DNA of 64,000 nt from Devosia nitrariae (GTDB taxonomy: Bacteria > Pseudomonadota > Alphaproteobacteria > Rhizobiales > Devosiaceae), in assembly GCF_030160115.1 (NCBI RefSeq), contig NZ_BSNS01000024.1, forward strand, positions 1 to 64,000, read 5' to 3'. The stretch's first letter is position 1, and every line of letters begins with the position of its first letter. Of this stretch, positions 33,454 to 42,311 are shown in pieces. The position numbers and the translations under genes are program-made. The notes under the pieces are model-generated. The model ran no database searches. It was not told where the DNA came from and was given only the letters and a program-made list of their open reading frames with translations.

Positions 33454-36400
33454 GTGTTAGGCGGGCGGGCCGTGGGGGCATTTTTCAAGTCGGGTTGCGG
33501 GAAGGCCGCGGCGGGCCTCGCCGTGGGTGCCGCAGTGGTGCTTTCGGTGCAGCCTGCGCCGGTGTTCGGCCTGGAACGGGCCCGGCTGTTCGTCACCCAG
33601 GAGGAAGGTTACGGGCGCCTCGTCCTCGGTTTTCCTGACCGCGACAAGCTGCCTCCCTACTATCTGCGCATGGACAACGGCGTGCTCTCGATCGAGTTCG
33701 AGGATGAAGTGAGCGTCGTGATGCCGGATGTCGAGGTGACACTGCCCGACTACATCTCCATCGCCCGCGTCGATCCCGATCTCAACGGCGTGCGCTTCGC
33801 CCTGCGCGGCGACTTCAACTTCAACAGCATCGAGGCGGGGGAAAGGCTCTTTGTCGACCTCCTGCCGCTTTCCTGGCGGGGCCTGCCGCCGAGCCTGCCG
33901 CAGGAGATCATCGACGAACTGGCAGAGCGGGCGCGGCTTGCCGCGATCGAGGCCGAGCGGCAGCGCAAGGCCCGCGACGTCGCCGAGCTTAATCCCGCTG
34001 CCGAGGTGCGCATCGGACGCAATCCCACATTCCTGCGGCTCCAGTTCAACTGGAACGTCGACACCACTGCCGCGTACGAACAGGTCGAAGACGAGGCGCG
34101 CATCGCCTTCGAGTGGCCGGTCGACGTCGATCTGATGGATCTCGCGCTCGACCTGCCGGTGGAGATCGCCTCGGTCGAGAGCGAGACGACGCCCGATGGC
34201 GCAGTGGTGAGCCTGAAGCTCGCCGAGGGCATCGAACCGCGCTTTTTTCAGAACTCGTCGCGCGAGTTCCTCCTCGATGTCGACCTGGCCGGCGTTTCCC
34301 TGCCCAAGATAGGGGTGGAGGACCTTGCCGCCGAAGCGGGCGATGCGCAAGCGGCCGAAGCCGCAGAGGCGTCCGTCGAGTCGGCTGCGAGCATGCCCCG
34401 GGCGATGTCGGCAGAGCCGGTTACGCCGTTCGTAACAGTCGTCGGCACGACTGCACGCATCGTCTTCCCCTTCGAGGAGGAGGTGCCTGCCGCCGTCTTC
34501 CGGCGCGGCGACACGCTCTGGATGCTTTTCGATACCGACGTCGCGATCACCGCACCGGAGGATCGGAGCAACCTCGGCGGCATCGCAGGCGCCTTTGAGG
34601 TAACGCCGGCGGGCGATGCGCAGGTGGTGCGCATCGCGCTCTCCGGGGAGCGTCTGGCAACGCTCGGATCCGAGGGACGGGCGTGGGTACTCTCTCTTGG
34701 TGATCTGGTCCTCGCGCCGACCGAGCCGGTGGGTTTTGCGCGCCGTCTCGGTCTCTCGGATCTCTACGAAATGACCGCAGACATGGCGCGGCCGGTGCGC
34801 GTTCATGAGTTCCGCGATCCCCAGGTCGGGGATGTCCTGAAGATCGTGACAGCCTATCCGCCCGCGCGTGGCGTGACGCGCACGTTCGACTATGTCGATT
34901 TCGATGCCCTGCGCAGCATCCATGGACTGGTGCTGCGTCCCGAGCACGAGGGCGTCGGCGTGAGGCTCGAGGGGGGGCTCGCCGTGGTCAGCGCCGAGCA
35001 GGGGCTGACGGTTTCCTCGCTCGACCAGGTGCGCCGCGAGACGTTCTTTGGCAGCGCCGCCCGGCGCGAAGGCTTCATTGACCTGACCCGGCTGACGCAA
35101 GGCGATCCCGCCGCGTTCGCGCAACGACGCAAGATGCTGATGGCGCAGGCCGCTGAAGGCGAGGGACGGGCGCGCGACATCGCCCGGCTCGAGTTGGCGC
35201 AGTTCTACGTCGCCAACCGCTTCGCCCACGAGGCGCTCGGCGTACTGCGGATGGTCGGCGTCGATTTCGAAGCCAGGGACGTACTGCGCAAGATCCGCAT
35301 GACGCAGGCGATCGCCAACACGCTGGCGGGCCGTCCGCAGGAGGCCATCACCATCCTGCAGTCGCCGCTGTTGGCTACCGACGTCGATGCGTTGCTTTGG
35401 CGAGCCATCGCCAGGGTCGATGCGTCTGATTTCAAGGGGGGGCGCCAGGATGCGCAGGTTGCAGAGCCGGTTCTCGACAGCTACCCGACATGGGTCAAGG
35501 CGCGGTTCAGGCTCGCGGCGGTGCGGGCGGCAGTGGAAACTGGCGACGCCGGCATGGCCAAGCGCCTGTTCGAAGCGATCGATTTTGCTGAACTCAACCT
35601 TGAACAGACGAGCCTCTATCATTTGCTCGAGGGGCGCCTGGCCGAGCTCGAGGGGCGGCCCGAGGATGCCATGGACATGTACGGGCAGGTGATCGCAGCC
35701 GATATCCGCCCTACGCGTGCCGAGGCGATCTACCGCACGCTGCAACTCCTCGATGGGGCCGATAACCTCGATGCCGGCAAGGCTGCGGAGACCCTTGCGG
35801 CGGAGGCGATGCTCTGGCGGGGCGGGCCGCTCGAGGCCGAGATGCAGAAGATGCTCACCGACCTCTATTATCGCGAGGGCGCCTATCGGCAGGGCTTCGA
35901 GACCGTGCGGCAGGCGATGGCCGCCTCTACCGAAAGCGCGGCGATCAACGCCATGCGAGACGAGGCGCAACGGGTATTCGCCGATCTCTTCCTCAATGGA
36001 CGTGCCGACACGCTGGCACCAGTCGATGCGCTCGGGCTCTATTACGATTTCCGGCAACTGACGCCGCCGGGTGCGCGCGGCGACGAGATGATCCGGAACC
36101 TGGCGCGCCGGCTGATCCGGGTCGATCTGTTGGGGCAGGCCGCGGAACTCCTTCAATACCAGCTCGAGAACCGCCTCAGGGGCGTTGCGCGCAGCCAGAT
36201 CGCCGCCGACCTCGCGGTCGTCTACCTTGCCGATCGCAGGCCGCAGGATGCCCTGCGTGTCCTAACCGGCACGCGCTTGCCGGACATATCGACGACGCTT
36301 GCCCGTCAGCGGCGGGTGCTCGAGGCTCGGGCGCTGATCGAGGTCGGCCGGCACGAGTTGGCGCTCGACATGATACGCGACATGAGCGGACGCGATATCG

Positions 36401-36807
36401 ACCTGATGCGGATCGAAGCCAACTGGAAGGCCGGCCGCTATGAGGTGGCCGCGGGTATGCTCGAGGCTATCTACTCGCCAGAGACAGGGCCACTCACTCA
36501 GGCCGAGCGCATGAGCATCGTCAAGGCAGCGGTCGGTTTCGTGCTCGCCGACGACCGGCTGGGCGTCTCACGGCTGCGCAGCAAGTTCGGAGAACGTCTG
36601 GTGACGACCCCGGAATGGGCAATGTTCGACTATGTGACTTCGGCCATCCAGCCTACCAGCCTCGAATTCCGCCAAGTGGCGCGCGAGGTGGCGGCCATCG
36701 ACGGCCTCAACGCGTTCCTTGCCTCCTACCGGCAGGTCTATGAGTCCGAGGGCGCCCTTGCTCCCGCTCAGGCAAGCCAGGCGCAGGCGTCGGTCGCGAG
36801 CCGGTAA
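33454..36807 (+). CDS. Large periplasmic TPR protein of the flagellar cluster
   Basis: The 1117-residue product has an N-terminal signal sequence (about 1-38, GLAVGAAVVLSVQPAPVFG), a beta-rich AMIN-like region (about 45-450) with a helical ERARLAAIEAERQRKARD insert, and an all-helical TPR-type half (about 500-1090: repeated FAHEALGVLRMV, DALLWRAIARVD and ALRVLTG patterns). Homologues in other alphaproteobacteria sit beside fliM/motE and are uncharacterised; a role as a large periplasmic scaffold like MotC is plausible. Starts GTG 33454 or GTG 33472 are both possible. It is separated from motE by the lipid kinase and phosphoesterase. Confidence 0.8.
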   Translation: MLGGRAVGAFFKSGCGKAAAGLAVGAAVVLSVQPAPVFGLERARLFVTQEEGYGRLVLGFPDRDKLPPYYLRMDNGVLSIEFEDEVSVVMPDVEVTLPDYISIARVDPDLNGVRFALRGDFNFNSIEAGERLFVDLLPLSWRGLPPSLPQEIIDELAERARLAAIEAERQRKARDVAELNPAAEVRIGRNPTFLRLQFNWNVDTTAAYEQVEDEARIAFEWPVDVDLMDLALDLPVEIASVESETTPDGAVVSLKLAEGIEPRFFQNSSREFLLDVDLAGVSLPKIGVEDLAAEAGDAQAAEAAEASVESAASMPRAMSAEPVTPFVTVVGTTARIVFPFEEEVPAAVFRRGDTLWMLFDTDVAITAPEDRSNLGGIAGAFEVTPAGDAQVVRIALSGERLATLGSEGRAWVLSLGDLVLAPTEPVGFARRLGLSDLYEMTADMARPVRVHEFRDPQVGDVLKIVTAYPPARGVTRTFDYVDFDALRSIHGLVLRPEHEGVGVRLEGGLAVVSAEQGLTVSSLDQVRRETFFGSAARREGFIDLTRLTQGDPAAFAQRRKMLMAQAAEGEGRARDIARLELAQFYVANRFAHEALGVLRMVGVDFEARDVLRKIRMTQAIANTLAGRPQEAITILQSPLLATDVDALLWRAIARVDASDFKGGRQDAQVAEPVLDSYPTWVKARFRLAAVRAAVETGDAGMAKRLFEAIDFAELNLEQTSLYHLLEGRLAELEGRPEDAMDMYGQVIAADIRPTRAEAIYRTLQLLDGADNLDAGKAAETLAAEAMLWRGGPLEAEMQKMLTDLYYREGAYRQGFETVRQAMAASTESAAINAMRDEAQRVFADLFLNGRADTLAPVDALGLYYDFRQLTPPGARGDEMIRNLARRLIRVDLLGQAAELLQYQLENRLRGVARSQIAADLAVVYLADRRPQDALRVLTGTRLPDISTTLARQRRVLEARALIEVGRHELALDMIRDMSGRDIDLMRIEANWKAGRYEVAAGMLEAIYSPETGPLTQAERMSIVKAAVGFVLADDRLGVSRLRSKFGERLVTTPEWAMFDYVTSAIQPTSLEFRQVAREVAAIDGLNAFLASYRQVYESEGALAPAQASQAQASVASR

Positions 36808-36839
36808 TGTCTTTGCACTATCGCCTCCGCCGCCCAGGG

Positions 36840-37643
36840 CTATCCTGACGCAAAGCTTCTCACCAGCGAGCCGGCGACGAGATACCAGCCGTCGACCAGG
36901 ACGAAGAAGATGAGCTTGAAGGGCAGCGAGATCACCACTGGGGGCAGCATCATCATGCCCATCGACATCAGCACCGAGGCGACCACCATGTCGATGATGA
37001 CAAAGGGCAGGAACAGCAGGAAGCCGATCTCGAAGGCGCGGCGCAACTCCGAAATCATGAAGGCCGGGATCAGCAGTTGCAGAGCGATGGCCTCGGGCTC
37101 GTCGGGGGGCGTGGCTTCGGTCAAATCGTAGAAAAGGGCGAGGTCCTGTTCGCGCACGTTGGCGCGCATGAATTCATGGACGGGCGCTGCGGCGCGTCCG
37201 AACGCCTCGGTCGTCTCGATCTGGCCGGCGAGCAGCGGGGCAATGCCCTGGTCGTACGATTGCTGGAGGGTCGGAGCCATCACGAAGATGGTCAGGAACA
37301 GCGCCAGCGACACCATGACCGAATTGGGCGGAGCCGTCTGCAGACCGATCGCGGTCCTCAGCAGTGAGAGCACCACCACGATACGGGTAAAGCTCGTCAC
37401 CATCACCAGAAGCGATGGAGCAAGCGAGAGGACGGTGATCAACCCGATGAGCTGGACGGCGCGTTCGGTCAGCGTCGCATCGTCGCCGAAATCGATCGAG
37501 ACGTTCTGGGCAAAGGCGAGGGAGGGAACGAGGAGCAGCGCGGCGAAAGCGGCAAGCGCGAGAAGCCGCCTGCGGCGCCGGTGCGCGTCAGCGGCCGTCG
37601 CGGGCGCGCCCTTCCGCCTCAGCCTGAGCCTTGTCGTCGTCAC
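36840..37643 (-). CDS. fliP: Flagellar export gate protein FliP
   Basis: The 267-residue product has a cleavable signal (RRRRRLLALAAFAALLLVPSLAFAQ), four transmembrane segments and FliP signatures (SFTRIVVVLSLLRTAIGLQTAPPN, QLLIPAFMISELRRAFEIGFLLFLPFVIIDMVVASVLMSMGMMMLPPV). FliP forms the core of the export gate with FliQ and FliR. I place the start at GTG 37643, with GGAG five bases upstream, which overlaps fliO by 56 bases; no ATG fits. The N-region before the signal is unusually long and basic. Confidence 0.93.
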   Translation of the reverse strand: MTTTRLRLRRKGAPATAADAHRRRRRLLALAAFAALLLVPSLAFAQNVSIDFGDDATLTERAVQLIGLITVLSLAPSLLVMVTSFTRIVVVLSLLRTAIGLQTAPPNSVMVSLALFLTIFVMAPTLQQSYDQGIAPLLAGQIETTEAFGRAAAPVHEFMRANVREQDLALFYDLTEATPPDEPEAIALQLLIPAFMISELRRAFEIGFLLFLPFVIIDMVVASVLMSMGMMMLPPVVISLPFKLIFFVLVDGWYLVAGSLVRSFASG

Positions 37644-38253
37644 CGCCGCTCCGATCGCCCCCGGTTTCGTCACCGAAGTCTTTAGCTGAGTCGCGAGCGG
37701 CAATCGCCGAATTCTCGGCAACCTGTGGAAGAGCCGGTTCCTCACGCAGACCCGGGTGGCGCAGTGCGCCATTGCGGCGGCCGGTTGCCGCGCGCAGGCG
37801 GTCGAGCGGTGAGACGTTGGAAGTGGACTCAACCGGTGCCGGCGTCGTGGAGGGGGCGGGCACCGGAGCGAGCGCGGCAGCTGGGCGCGGCGTCGTCGGC
37901 GGCTGGGCGGGCTTTGTGGGTGAGGGCGCCCTGTGCACCGGGACGGGCCGCGCCGGCGCCTCTGCTGCGGGGATGCCGGTCTCGATGACAAGATCTGTCG
38001 GGCCGCCGGTCAGGATCAGGTGCTCGATATTATCGCGACGCACGATCAGCAGTTGCCGCCTGGGGTCGACGGCGAGCTGCTCGACGAGCATCAGGCGGCG
38101 GTTGCGGCCACGTCCGACCCGGCCCGTTGTGCCGGTCAGCAGCCGCAGCAGCCATGTGGCGATGACAATGAGCAGAATGACGATGCCGAGCGCGAACAGC
38201 GCCGTCAGCCACATATTGCCGGAGCCTCCGAAAAGGCTGGTCAGGAACTGCAC
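37588..38253 (-). CDS. fliO: Flagellar export protein FliO
   Basis: The 221-residue product has one transmembrane segment (about 14-36, MWLTALFALGIVILLIVIATWLL), a small FliO domain (RRLMLVEQLAVDPRRQLLIVRRDNIEHLILTGGPTDLVIE) and a long proline-rich, then acidic, tail. FliO helps assemble FliP. It is divergent from flgB and precedes fliP. Confidence 0.85.
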   Translation of the reverse strand: MQFLTSLFGGSGNMWLTALFALGIVILLIVIATWLLRLLTGTTGRVGRGRNRRLMLVEQLAVDPRRQLLIVRRDNIEHLILTGGPTDLVIETGIPAAEAPARPVPVHRAPSPTKPAQPPTTPRPAAALAPVPAPSTTPAPVESTSNVSPLDRLRAATGRRNGALRHPGLREEPALPQVAENSAIAARDSAKDFGDETGGDRSGGDDDKAQAEAEGRARDGR

Positions 38254-38382
38254 GAGTCGTACCTCACAGAATCACTTTGCCGCCTTTTTGGCGGTACGCA
38301 TCTCGACCAACGCAATAGCAGGTTCGCAAAAGCAAGGGAATCCGCAAGCCATCGCCTCGCGGGGACAAGTCCGGTTGTCAGT

Positions 38383-38397
38383 GGGCACAAATTGCCG
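38383..38397. promoter_or_regulatory. Flagellar palindrome site 7
   Basis: GGGCAC-AAA-TTGCCG lies about 130 bp before the fliO start and 142 bp before flgB. A half site CGGCAA follows at 38406-38411. Confidence 0.5.
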
Positions 38398-38453
38398 CTG
38401 GCCGCCGGCAAAATCGCAAAATGCGAGACTTGCGGCGAGCAATTCGCCGGCCG

Positions 38454-38472
38454 TTAACGAGCCATTAACCAT
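38454..38472 (+). promoter_or_regulatory. CtrA box of flgB
   Basis: TTAA-CGAGCCA-TTAACCAT is a full TTAA-N7-TTAAC site with the strong right half TTAACCAT. The right half begins 60 bases before the flgB start. Confidence 0.78.
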
Positions 38473-38477
38473 CCGCA

Positions 38478-38492
38478 CGGCAGATTTTGCCC
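38478..38492. promoter_or_regulatory. Flagellar palindrome site 8 (over flgB -10 region)
   Basis: CGGCAG-ATT-TTGCCC begins 13 bases after the right TTAA of the CtrA box, the same arrangement as at fliX (12 bases). It should cover the -10 region of flgB. Confidence 0.6.
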
Positions 38493-38524
38493 AGTTGCTA
38501 AACGGAAACAGCGGGGGTGCGGCT

Positions 38525-38932
38525 GTGGATCTGATGAACCTTCCCATATTCTCGGCGCTTGGCGAAAAAATGCGCTGGCATCAGACGAGGCAAGGGCTTC
38601 TGGCCGAAAACGTGGCCAACGCCGAAACGCCCGGTTATAGGGGGCGCGATCTCAAGGTCTTCGACGTCGAGGCCCAGTCGTCCGGGGTTTCCCGGACCGG
38701 GGTTTCGACCGCCGTCACCCAGCCCCGGCACATTCCGGTCAATGCGGGTGGGGCGAGCGCGTTCGGCGCTCAGCGCATCAACAGCTTCGAAATCACGCCC
38801 TCGGGCAACGGCGTCACCCTCGAGGACGAGATGATGAAGGTGACCACCAACCAGATGGACTATCAGGCCGCCACCACCCTCTATCAAAAATCCGTCAGGA
38901 TCCTGCGCACGGCGCTCGGGCGGCAGGCATAA
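38525..38932 (+). CDS. flgB: Proximal rod protein FlgB
   Basis: The 135-residue product begins at GTG 38525 (eight bases after GGGGG), giving MDLMNLPIFSALGEKMRWHQTRQGLLAENVANAETPGYRGRDLKVFD, the FlgB pattern; ends with MKVTTNQMDYQAATTLYQKSVRILRTAL. An ATG at 38534 has poorer spacing. It heads flgB-flgC-fliE-fliQ-fliR-flhB. Confidence 0.92.
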   Translation: MDLMNLPIFSALGEKMRWHQTRQGLLAENVANAETPGYRGRDLKVFDVEAQSSGVSRTGVSTAVTQPRHIPVNAGGASAFGAQRINSFEITPSGNGVTLEDEMMKVTTNQMDYQAATTLYQKSVRILRTALGRQA

Positions 38933-38944
38933 CGGGACCTTTCC

Positions 38945-39358
38945 ATGACCGACTTTTCCACTTCGCTCCGCATCGCGGCGACTGGCTTGCATGCCCAGAC
39001 CGCACGCATGCGTGTCATCGCAGAGAATCTCGCCAACGCCGACTCGGCCGGCCACACGCCGGAGGAGGACCCCTACCGCCGGCGCGTGCCCACATTTCGG
39101 GCGGAGTATGATCGGGAACTGGATGCGACCAAGGTCGCCGTGGGGCGTCTTGCCTACGACATGAGCGAGTTCACCACGCGCTACGAGCCGGGTCATCCGG
39201 CCGCCGACGATACCGGCTATGTCCGCTATCCCAATATCGATCCGCTGATAGAAGCAATGGACATGCGCGAAGCCCAGCGGACCTACGAGGCCAACCTCAA
39301 CGTTGTCTCCGTCACCCGCCAGATGCTGGGGCAGACCCTCGACATTCTGCGCGGCTAA
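38945..39358 (+). CDS. flgC: Proximal rod protein FlgC
   Basis: The 137-residue product matches FlgC: SLRIAATGLHAQTARMRVIAENLANADS, then VRYPNIDPLIEAMDMREAQRTYEANLNVVSVTRQMLGQTLDILRG. It starts 12 bp after flgB. Confidence 0.95.
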   Translation: MTDFSTSLRIAATGLHAQTARMRVIAENLANADSAGHTPEEDPYRRRVPTFRAEYDRELDATKVAVGRLAYDMSEFTTRYEPGHPAADDTGYVRYPNIDPLIEAMDMREAQRTYEANLNVVSVTRQMLGQTLDILRG

Positions 39359-39386
39359 CCATTTTGCCCTTTAAAGGATTTGAAAG

Positions 39387-39740
39387 ATGACCGTCACCGC
39401 ACTCAACGCGGCTGCCGCCTATGGTAATGTCGCCAATCTGCTCAACAAGGGGGCCAAGCCGCAAACCGACCTGATTGCAAGCGCCGGTTCGCCGCTCGAT
39501 TTTGCCGCAGCGCCAGCACCCGGCGGAGATTTCGCTTCGCTGCTGGCCGAGAACGTGCAGGGGGTGATCGACCAGGGCAGGGTCTCCGAGCAGACGGCGC
39601 TCGAGACCATCAGCGGCAAGGCCAGCACCGTCGACATGGTGACCGCCATTTCGCAGACCGAGATGGCTATCGAGACCATGGTTACAGTACGCGACCGGGT
39701 GATCTCGGCCTACGAACAGATCATGCAGATGCCGATCTGA
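39387..39740 (+). CDS. fliE: Hook-basal body complex protein FliE
   Basis: The 117-residue product matches FliE in its C-terminal part (FASLLAENVQGVIDQGRVSEQTALETISGKASTVDMVTAISQTEMAIETMVTVRDRVISAYEQIMQMPI). FliE joins the MS ring to the rod. AAAGGATT precedes the ATG. A repeat element and 171 bp separate it from fliQ. Confidence 0.92.
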   Translation: MTVTALNAAAAYGNVANLLNKGAKPQTDLIASAGSPLDFAAAPAPGGDFASLLAENVQGVIDQGRVSEQTALETISGKASTVDMVTAISQTEMAIETMVTVRDRVISAYEQIMQMPI

Positions 39741-39775
39741 CGCCAATCGAGCCGACCGACCGACTCGTAGAGCTG

Positions 39776-39849
39776 GCGCGTTTTCGAACCGCAAAAGCGG
39801 TACCCATCTCGGATCCAGTCCGGGACAGGCTTTTTGCTGAAAATGCTAG
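39776..39849. repeat. Intergenic repeat copy between fliE and fliQ
   Basis: GCGCGTTTTCGAACCGCAAAAG, the hairpin CGGATCCAGTCCGGGACAGG and CTTTTTGCTGAAAATGCT match the copies at 42112 and 50478 nearly base for base. Confidence 0.8.
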
Positions 39850-39911
39850 CACATGCGGGACGGCGGCGACTCGGCTAGGATGGTCGGCAACGCTGCGCCA
39901 GTGAGAAGAGC

Positions 39912-40178
39912 ATGACCGGAGCCGAAGTCCTCGATATCGCCCGGGAAGGCGTCTGGGTGCTGATCATCGCCTCGCTGCCTATGATGCTGGTGGGGCTCAT
40001 CGTCGGTGTCGTCATCGCGCTCTTTCAGGCCCTGACGCAGATCCAGGAAATGACGCTGGTCTTCGTCCCGAAGATCCTCGCCATCTTCATCACCATGCTC
40101 ATCGCGCTGCCGTTCCTCGGGGCCACCATGTCCGGCTACATGGATCGCATCGTCGACATGATCATCGTGGGCGGCTAG
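39912..40178 (+). CDS. fliQ: Flagellar export gate protein FliQ
   Basis: The 88-residue product has two transmembrane helices (about 14-40 and 50-72) and the FliQ pattern (VLIIASLPMMLVGLIVGVVIALFQALTQIQEMTLVFVPKI). ATG follows GAGAAGAGC. It lies 17 bp before fliR. Confidence 0.95.
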   Translation: MTGAEVLDIAREGVWVLIIASLPMMLVGLIVGVVIALFQALTQIQEMTLVFVPKILAIFITMLIALPFLGATMSGYMDRIVDMIIVGG

Positions 40179-40195
40179 GCGATGGTCCATCCGGC

Positions 40196-40963
40196 ATGAC
40201 CGTTGCGCTCGACTGGCTGCCGCAGGCCGCCTACTTTTACCTCCTCATCTTTGCGCGGTTGAGCGCCTTCCTGATGCTGGTGCCGGCGCTAGGTGAAGAC
40301 ACCATCCCGCGCAACCTGCGCCTGGCCTTTGCGCTGGCGCTGACCCTCGTCCTTTATCCGCTGCTTTTTGAGTACCTGCCTGCCATGCCCGGCGGCATGG
40401 AGGGCATTGTCGGGGCAGTGCTGCGCGAGGTTGCCGTCGGCCTGATGCTCGGGGCCATTACCCGTATCCTCGTTATGGCGACGCAAGTGGCCGGCGCGAT
40501 CGTAGCCTTCCAGTCGGGTCTCAGCGTGGCGCAGGCCGCGGACCCGACCCAGGGCGGGATACAGGGAGCGGTGTTCGGCAGCTTCCTGTCATTCCTTGGC
40601 ATCGCCTTGATCTTTGCCACAGACCTCCATCACGTGACGCTGGCGGCGATCTATGACAGCTATATGGTGTTCGACCCAAAGGCCGAGCTGATGCTCAGTG
40701 ATGCCGCCGAGCTGGCGGTCACCACCGTTGCCAATGCCTTCACCATCGGGGTGCAGATGTCGGCCCCGTTCATCGTCTTCGGCCTCGTTTTCAATCTCGG
40801 GGCGGGAATCCTCGCCCGCCTGATGCCGCAGCTGCAGGTCTTTTTCATCCTGATGCCGGCCAACATCCTTGCCGGGCTCGTGCTCTTCGCGCTGCTGCTG
40901 ACGATGATGATGGGTTGGTACCTGACTGCCTTCGAAAACCACCTTGCGATGCTACGAGGTTAG
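40196..40963 (+). CDS. fliR: Flagellar export gate protein FliR
   Basis: The 255-residue product has six transmembrane helices and FliR signatures (YFYLLIFARLSAFLMLVPALG, EVAVGLMLGAITRILVMATQVAGAIVAFQSGLSVAQAADP, PQLQVFFILMPANILAGL). It completes the FliPQR gate. Three bases separate it from flhB. Confidence 0.95.
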   Translation: MTVALDWLPQAAYFYLLIFARLSAFLMLVPALGEDTIPRNLRLAFALALTLVLYPLLFEYLPAMPGGMEGIVGAVLREVAVGLMLGAITRILVMATQVAGAIVAFQSGLSVAQAADPTQGGIQGAVFGSFLSFLGIALIFATDLHHVTLAAIYDSYMVFDPKAELMLSDAAELAVTTVANAFTIGVQMSAPFIVFGLVFNLGAGILARLMPQLQVFFILMPANILAGLVLFALLLTMMMGWYLTAFENHLAMLRG

Positions 40964-40966
40964 GCG

Positions 40967-42052
40967 ATGTCGGACGAAGCCCCCGAGCAATCCAGCAAGA
41001 CAGAAGATCCTTCCCATAAAAAGCTCGAGGACGCACACAAGAAGGGCGACGTCGCCAAGAGCCAGGAAGTGACGACCTGGTTCATGCTCCTGGGCTCGGC
41101 GGTGATATTCGCCATGATGGCGCCGGGAACCAGCGCAGCCCTGATGCTCGAGATGAGGGACCTCATCGCCAATGCCGACCGCTTCGAGGTCGGCGGGCCC
41201 GCGCTTGGCACGTTCTTCAACGGTCTGGCGATATCGGTTTTTTCCATCGCACTGGTGCCGCTGCTGGTCTTGTCGGTCTGCGCGGTGGCGGCCAATCTCC
41301 TCCAGCACCGGCCGTTGCTTTCCATCGACCCGATCATCCCGCGTCTGTCCAAGATATCGCCGTTACAGGGGGCCAAGCGCCTGTTCTCGGGCGAGGCGAT
41401 CGTCAATTTCGTCAAAGGCCTCATCAAGATCGTGGTGGTGGCCGCGGCGGTCCTTTATGCGATCTGGCCCGAGCGTGACCGGCTCGATACGATGATGACC
41501 GCCGATCCGATGCTGATCCTCGCCGACTTCCAGGCGCTCGGCATCAAGATCTTCCTGGCAGCCCTTGTCGTCGTTACCCTGATCGCGGGCGCCGACCTCC
41601 TCTACCAGCGCAACAAGTGGTGGAAGAAGCAGATGATGACGCTGCAGGAGACCCGCGACGAATACAAGCAAATGGAGGGCGACCCCAAGGTCAAGGGCCG
41701 GATACGACAGCTCCGGCAGGAGCGGGCGCGCCAGCGGATGATGGCGGCGGTGCCCGACGCCACGGTCGTCATCACCAATCCCACGCACTTCGCCGTGGCG
41801 TTGAAGTACGACCAGACCATGCGCGCGCCCGTGTGCGTCGCCAAGGGCGTCGACGCGGTGGCGCTGCGCATTCGCGCCAGGGCCGAAGAGCACGCCGTGC
41901 CCGTGGTCGAGAACCCACCGTTGGCGCGCGCGCTCTTCAAAAGCGTCGATGTCGATGAAACCATTCCGGCCGAGCACTTCAAGGCGGTGGCGCAAGTCAT
42001 CGGCTATGTCATGCGCCTCGAGCGCCACGCCGGCTGGAAGGCCGAAAGGTAG
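40967..42052 (+). CDS. flhB: Flagellar export switch protein FlhB
   Basis: The 361-residue product has an N-terminal charged region (SSKTEDPSHKKLEDAHKKGDVAKSQE), four transmembrane helices and a cytoplasmic domain with the self-cleaving NPTH motif (VVITNPTHFAVALKYDQTM). Cleavage between N and P switches export from hook to filament substrates. The C-terminus is complete. Two intergenic repeat blocks follow before cckA. Confidence 0.96.
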   Translation: MSDEAPEQSSKTEDPSHKKLEDAHKKGDVAKSQEVTTWFMLLGSAVIFAMMAPGTSAALMLEMRDLIANADRFEVGGPALGTFFNGLAISVFSIALVPLLVLSVCAVAANLLQHRPLLSIDPIIPRLSKISPLQGAKRLFSGEAIVNFVKGLIKIVVVAAAVLYAIWPERDRLDTMMTADPMLILADFQALGIKIFLAALVVVTLIAGADLLYQRNKWWKKQMMTLQETRDEYKQMEGDPKVKGRIRQLRQERARQRMMAAVPDATVVITNPTHFAVALKYDQTMRAPVCVAKGVDAVALRIRARAEEHAVPVVENPPLARALFKSVDVDETIPAEHFKAVAQVIGYVMRLERHAGWKAER

Positions 42053-42055
42053 TAT

Positions 42056-42161
42056 AGAGCTTTTCATGTTCCGATAGCATCGGAACGTGTTGCCCCAGAT
42101 CTCGAATTACCGCGTTTTCGAACCGCAAAAGTGGTGACCACCTCTGCTGAAAACGCTCTAA
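42056..42161. repeat. Intergenic repeat copy between flhB and cckA
   Basis: A GAGCTTTTC block with hairpin GTTCCGAT / ATCGGAAC (42068-42075, 42079-42086) is followed by CGCGTTTTCGAACCGCAAAAG and CTGCTGAAAACGCTCT. The CCGGG hairpin sub-block present at 39800 and 50509 is missing, so the element is modular. Confidence 0.8.
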
Positions 42162-42311
42162 GGGGCAAAAAAGCCGCCGAGAGGTGGAAAAGCGATCGGC
42201 CTGGGGGGTAAACAAAGGGTAAAGTCTCCTCACCCTGCGACCCATTTGCTAGAGGATTGGACGGCGCCCCGATTCGCCCGCCTTCCGGCCACTGGAGCTA
42301 AAGCGACCCCG

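Noticed and set aside
33457..36156. 899-codon open frame antisense to the TPR gene
   Set aside because: High GC content leaves long open frames opposite real genes; composition is not protein-like and the opposite frame has a signal peptide and TPR repeats.
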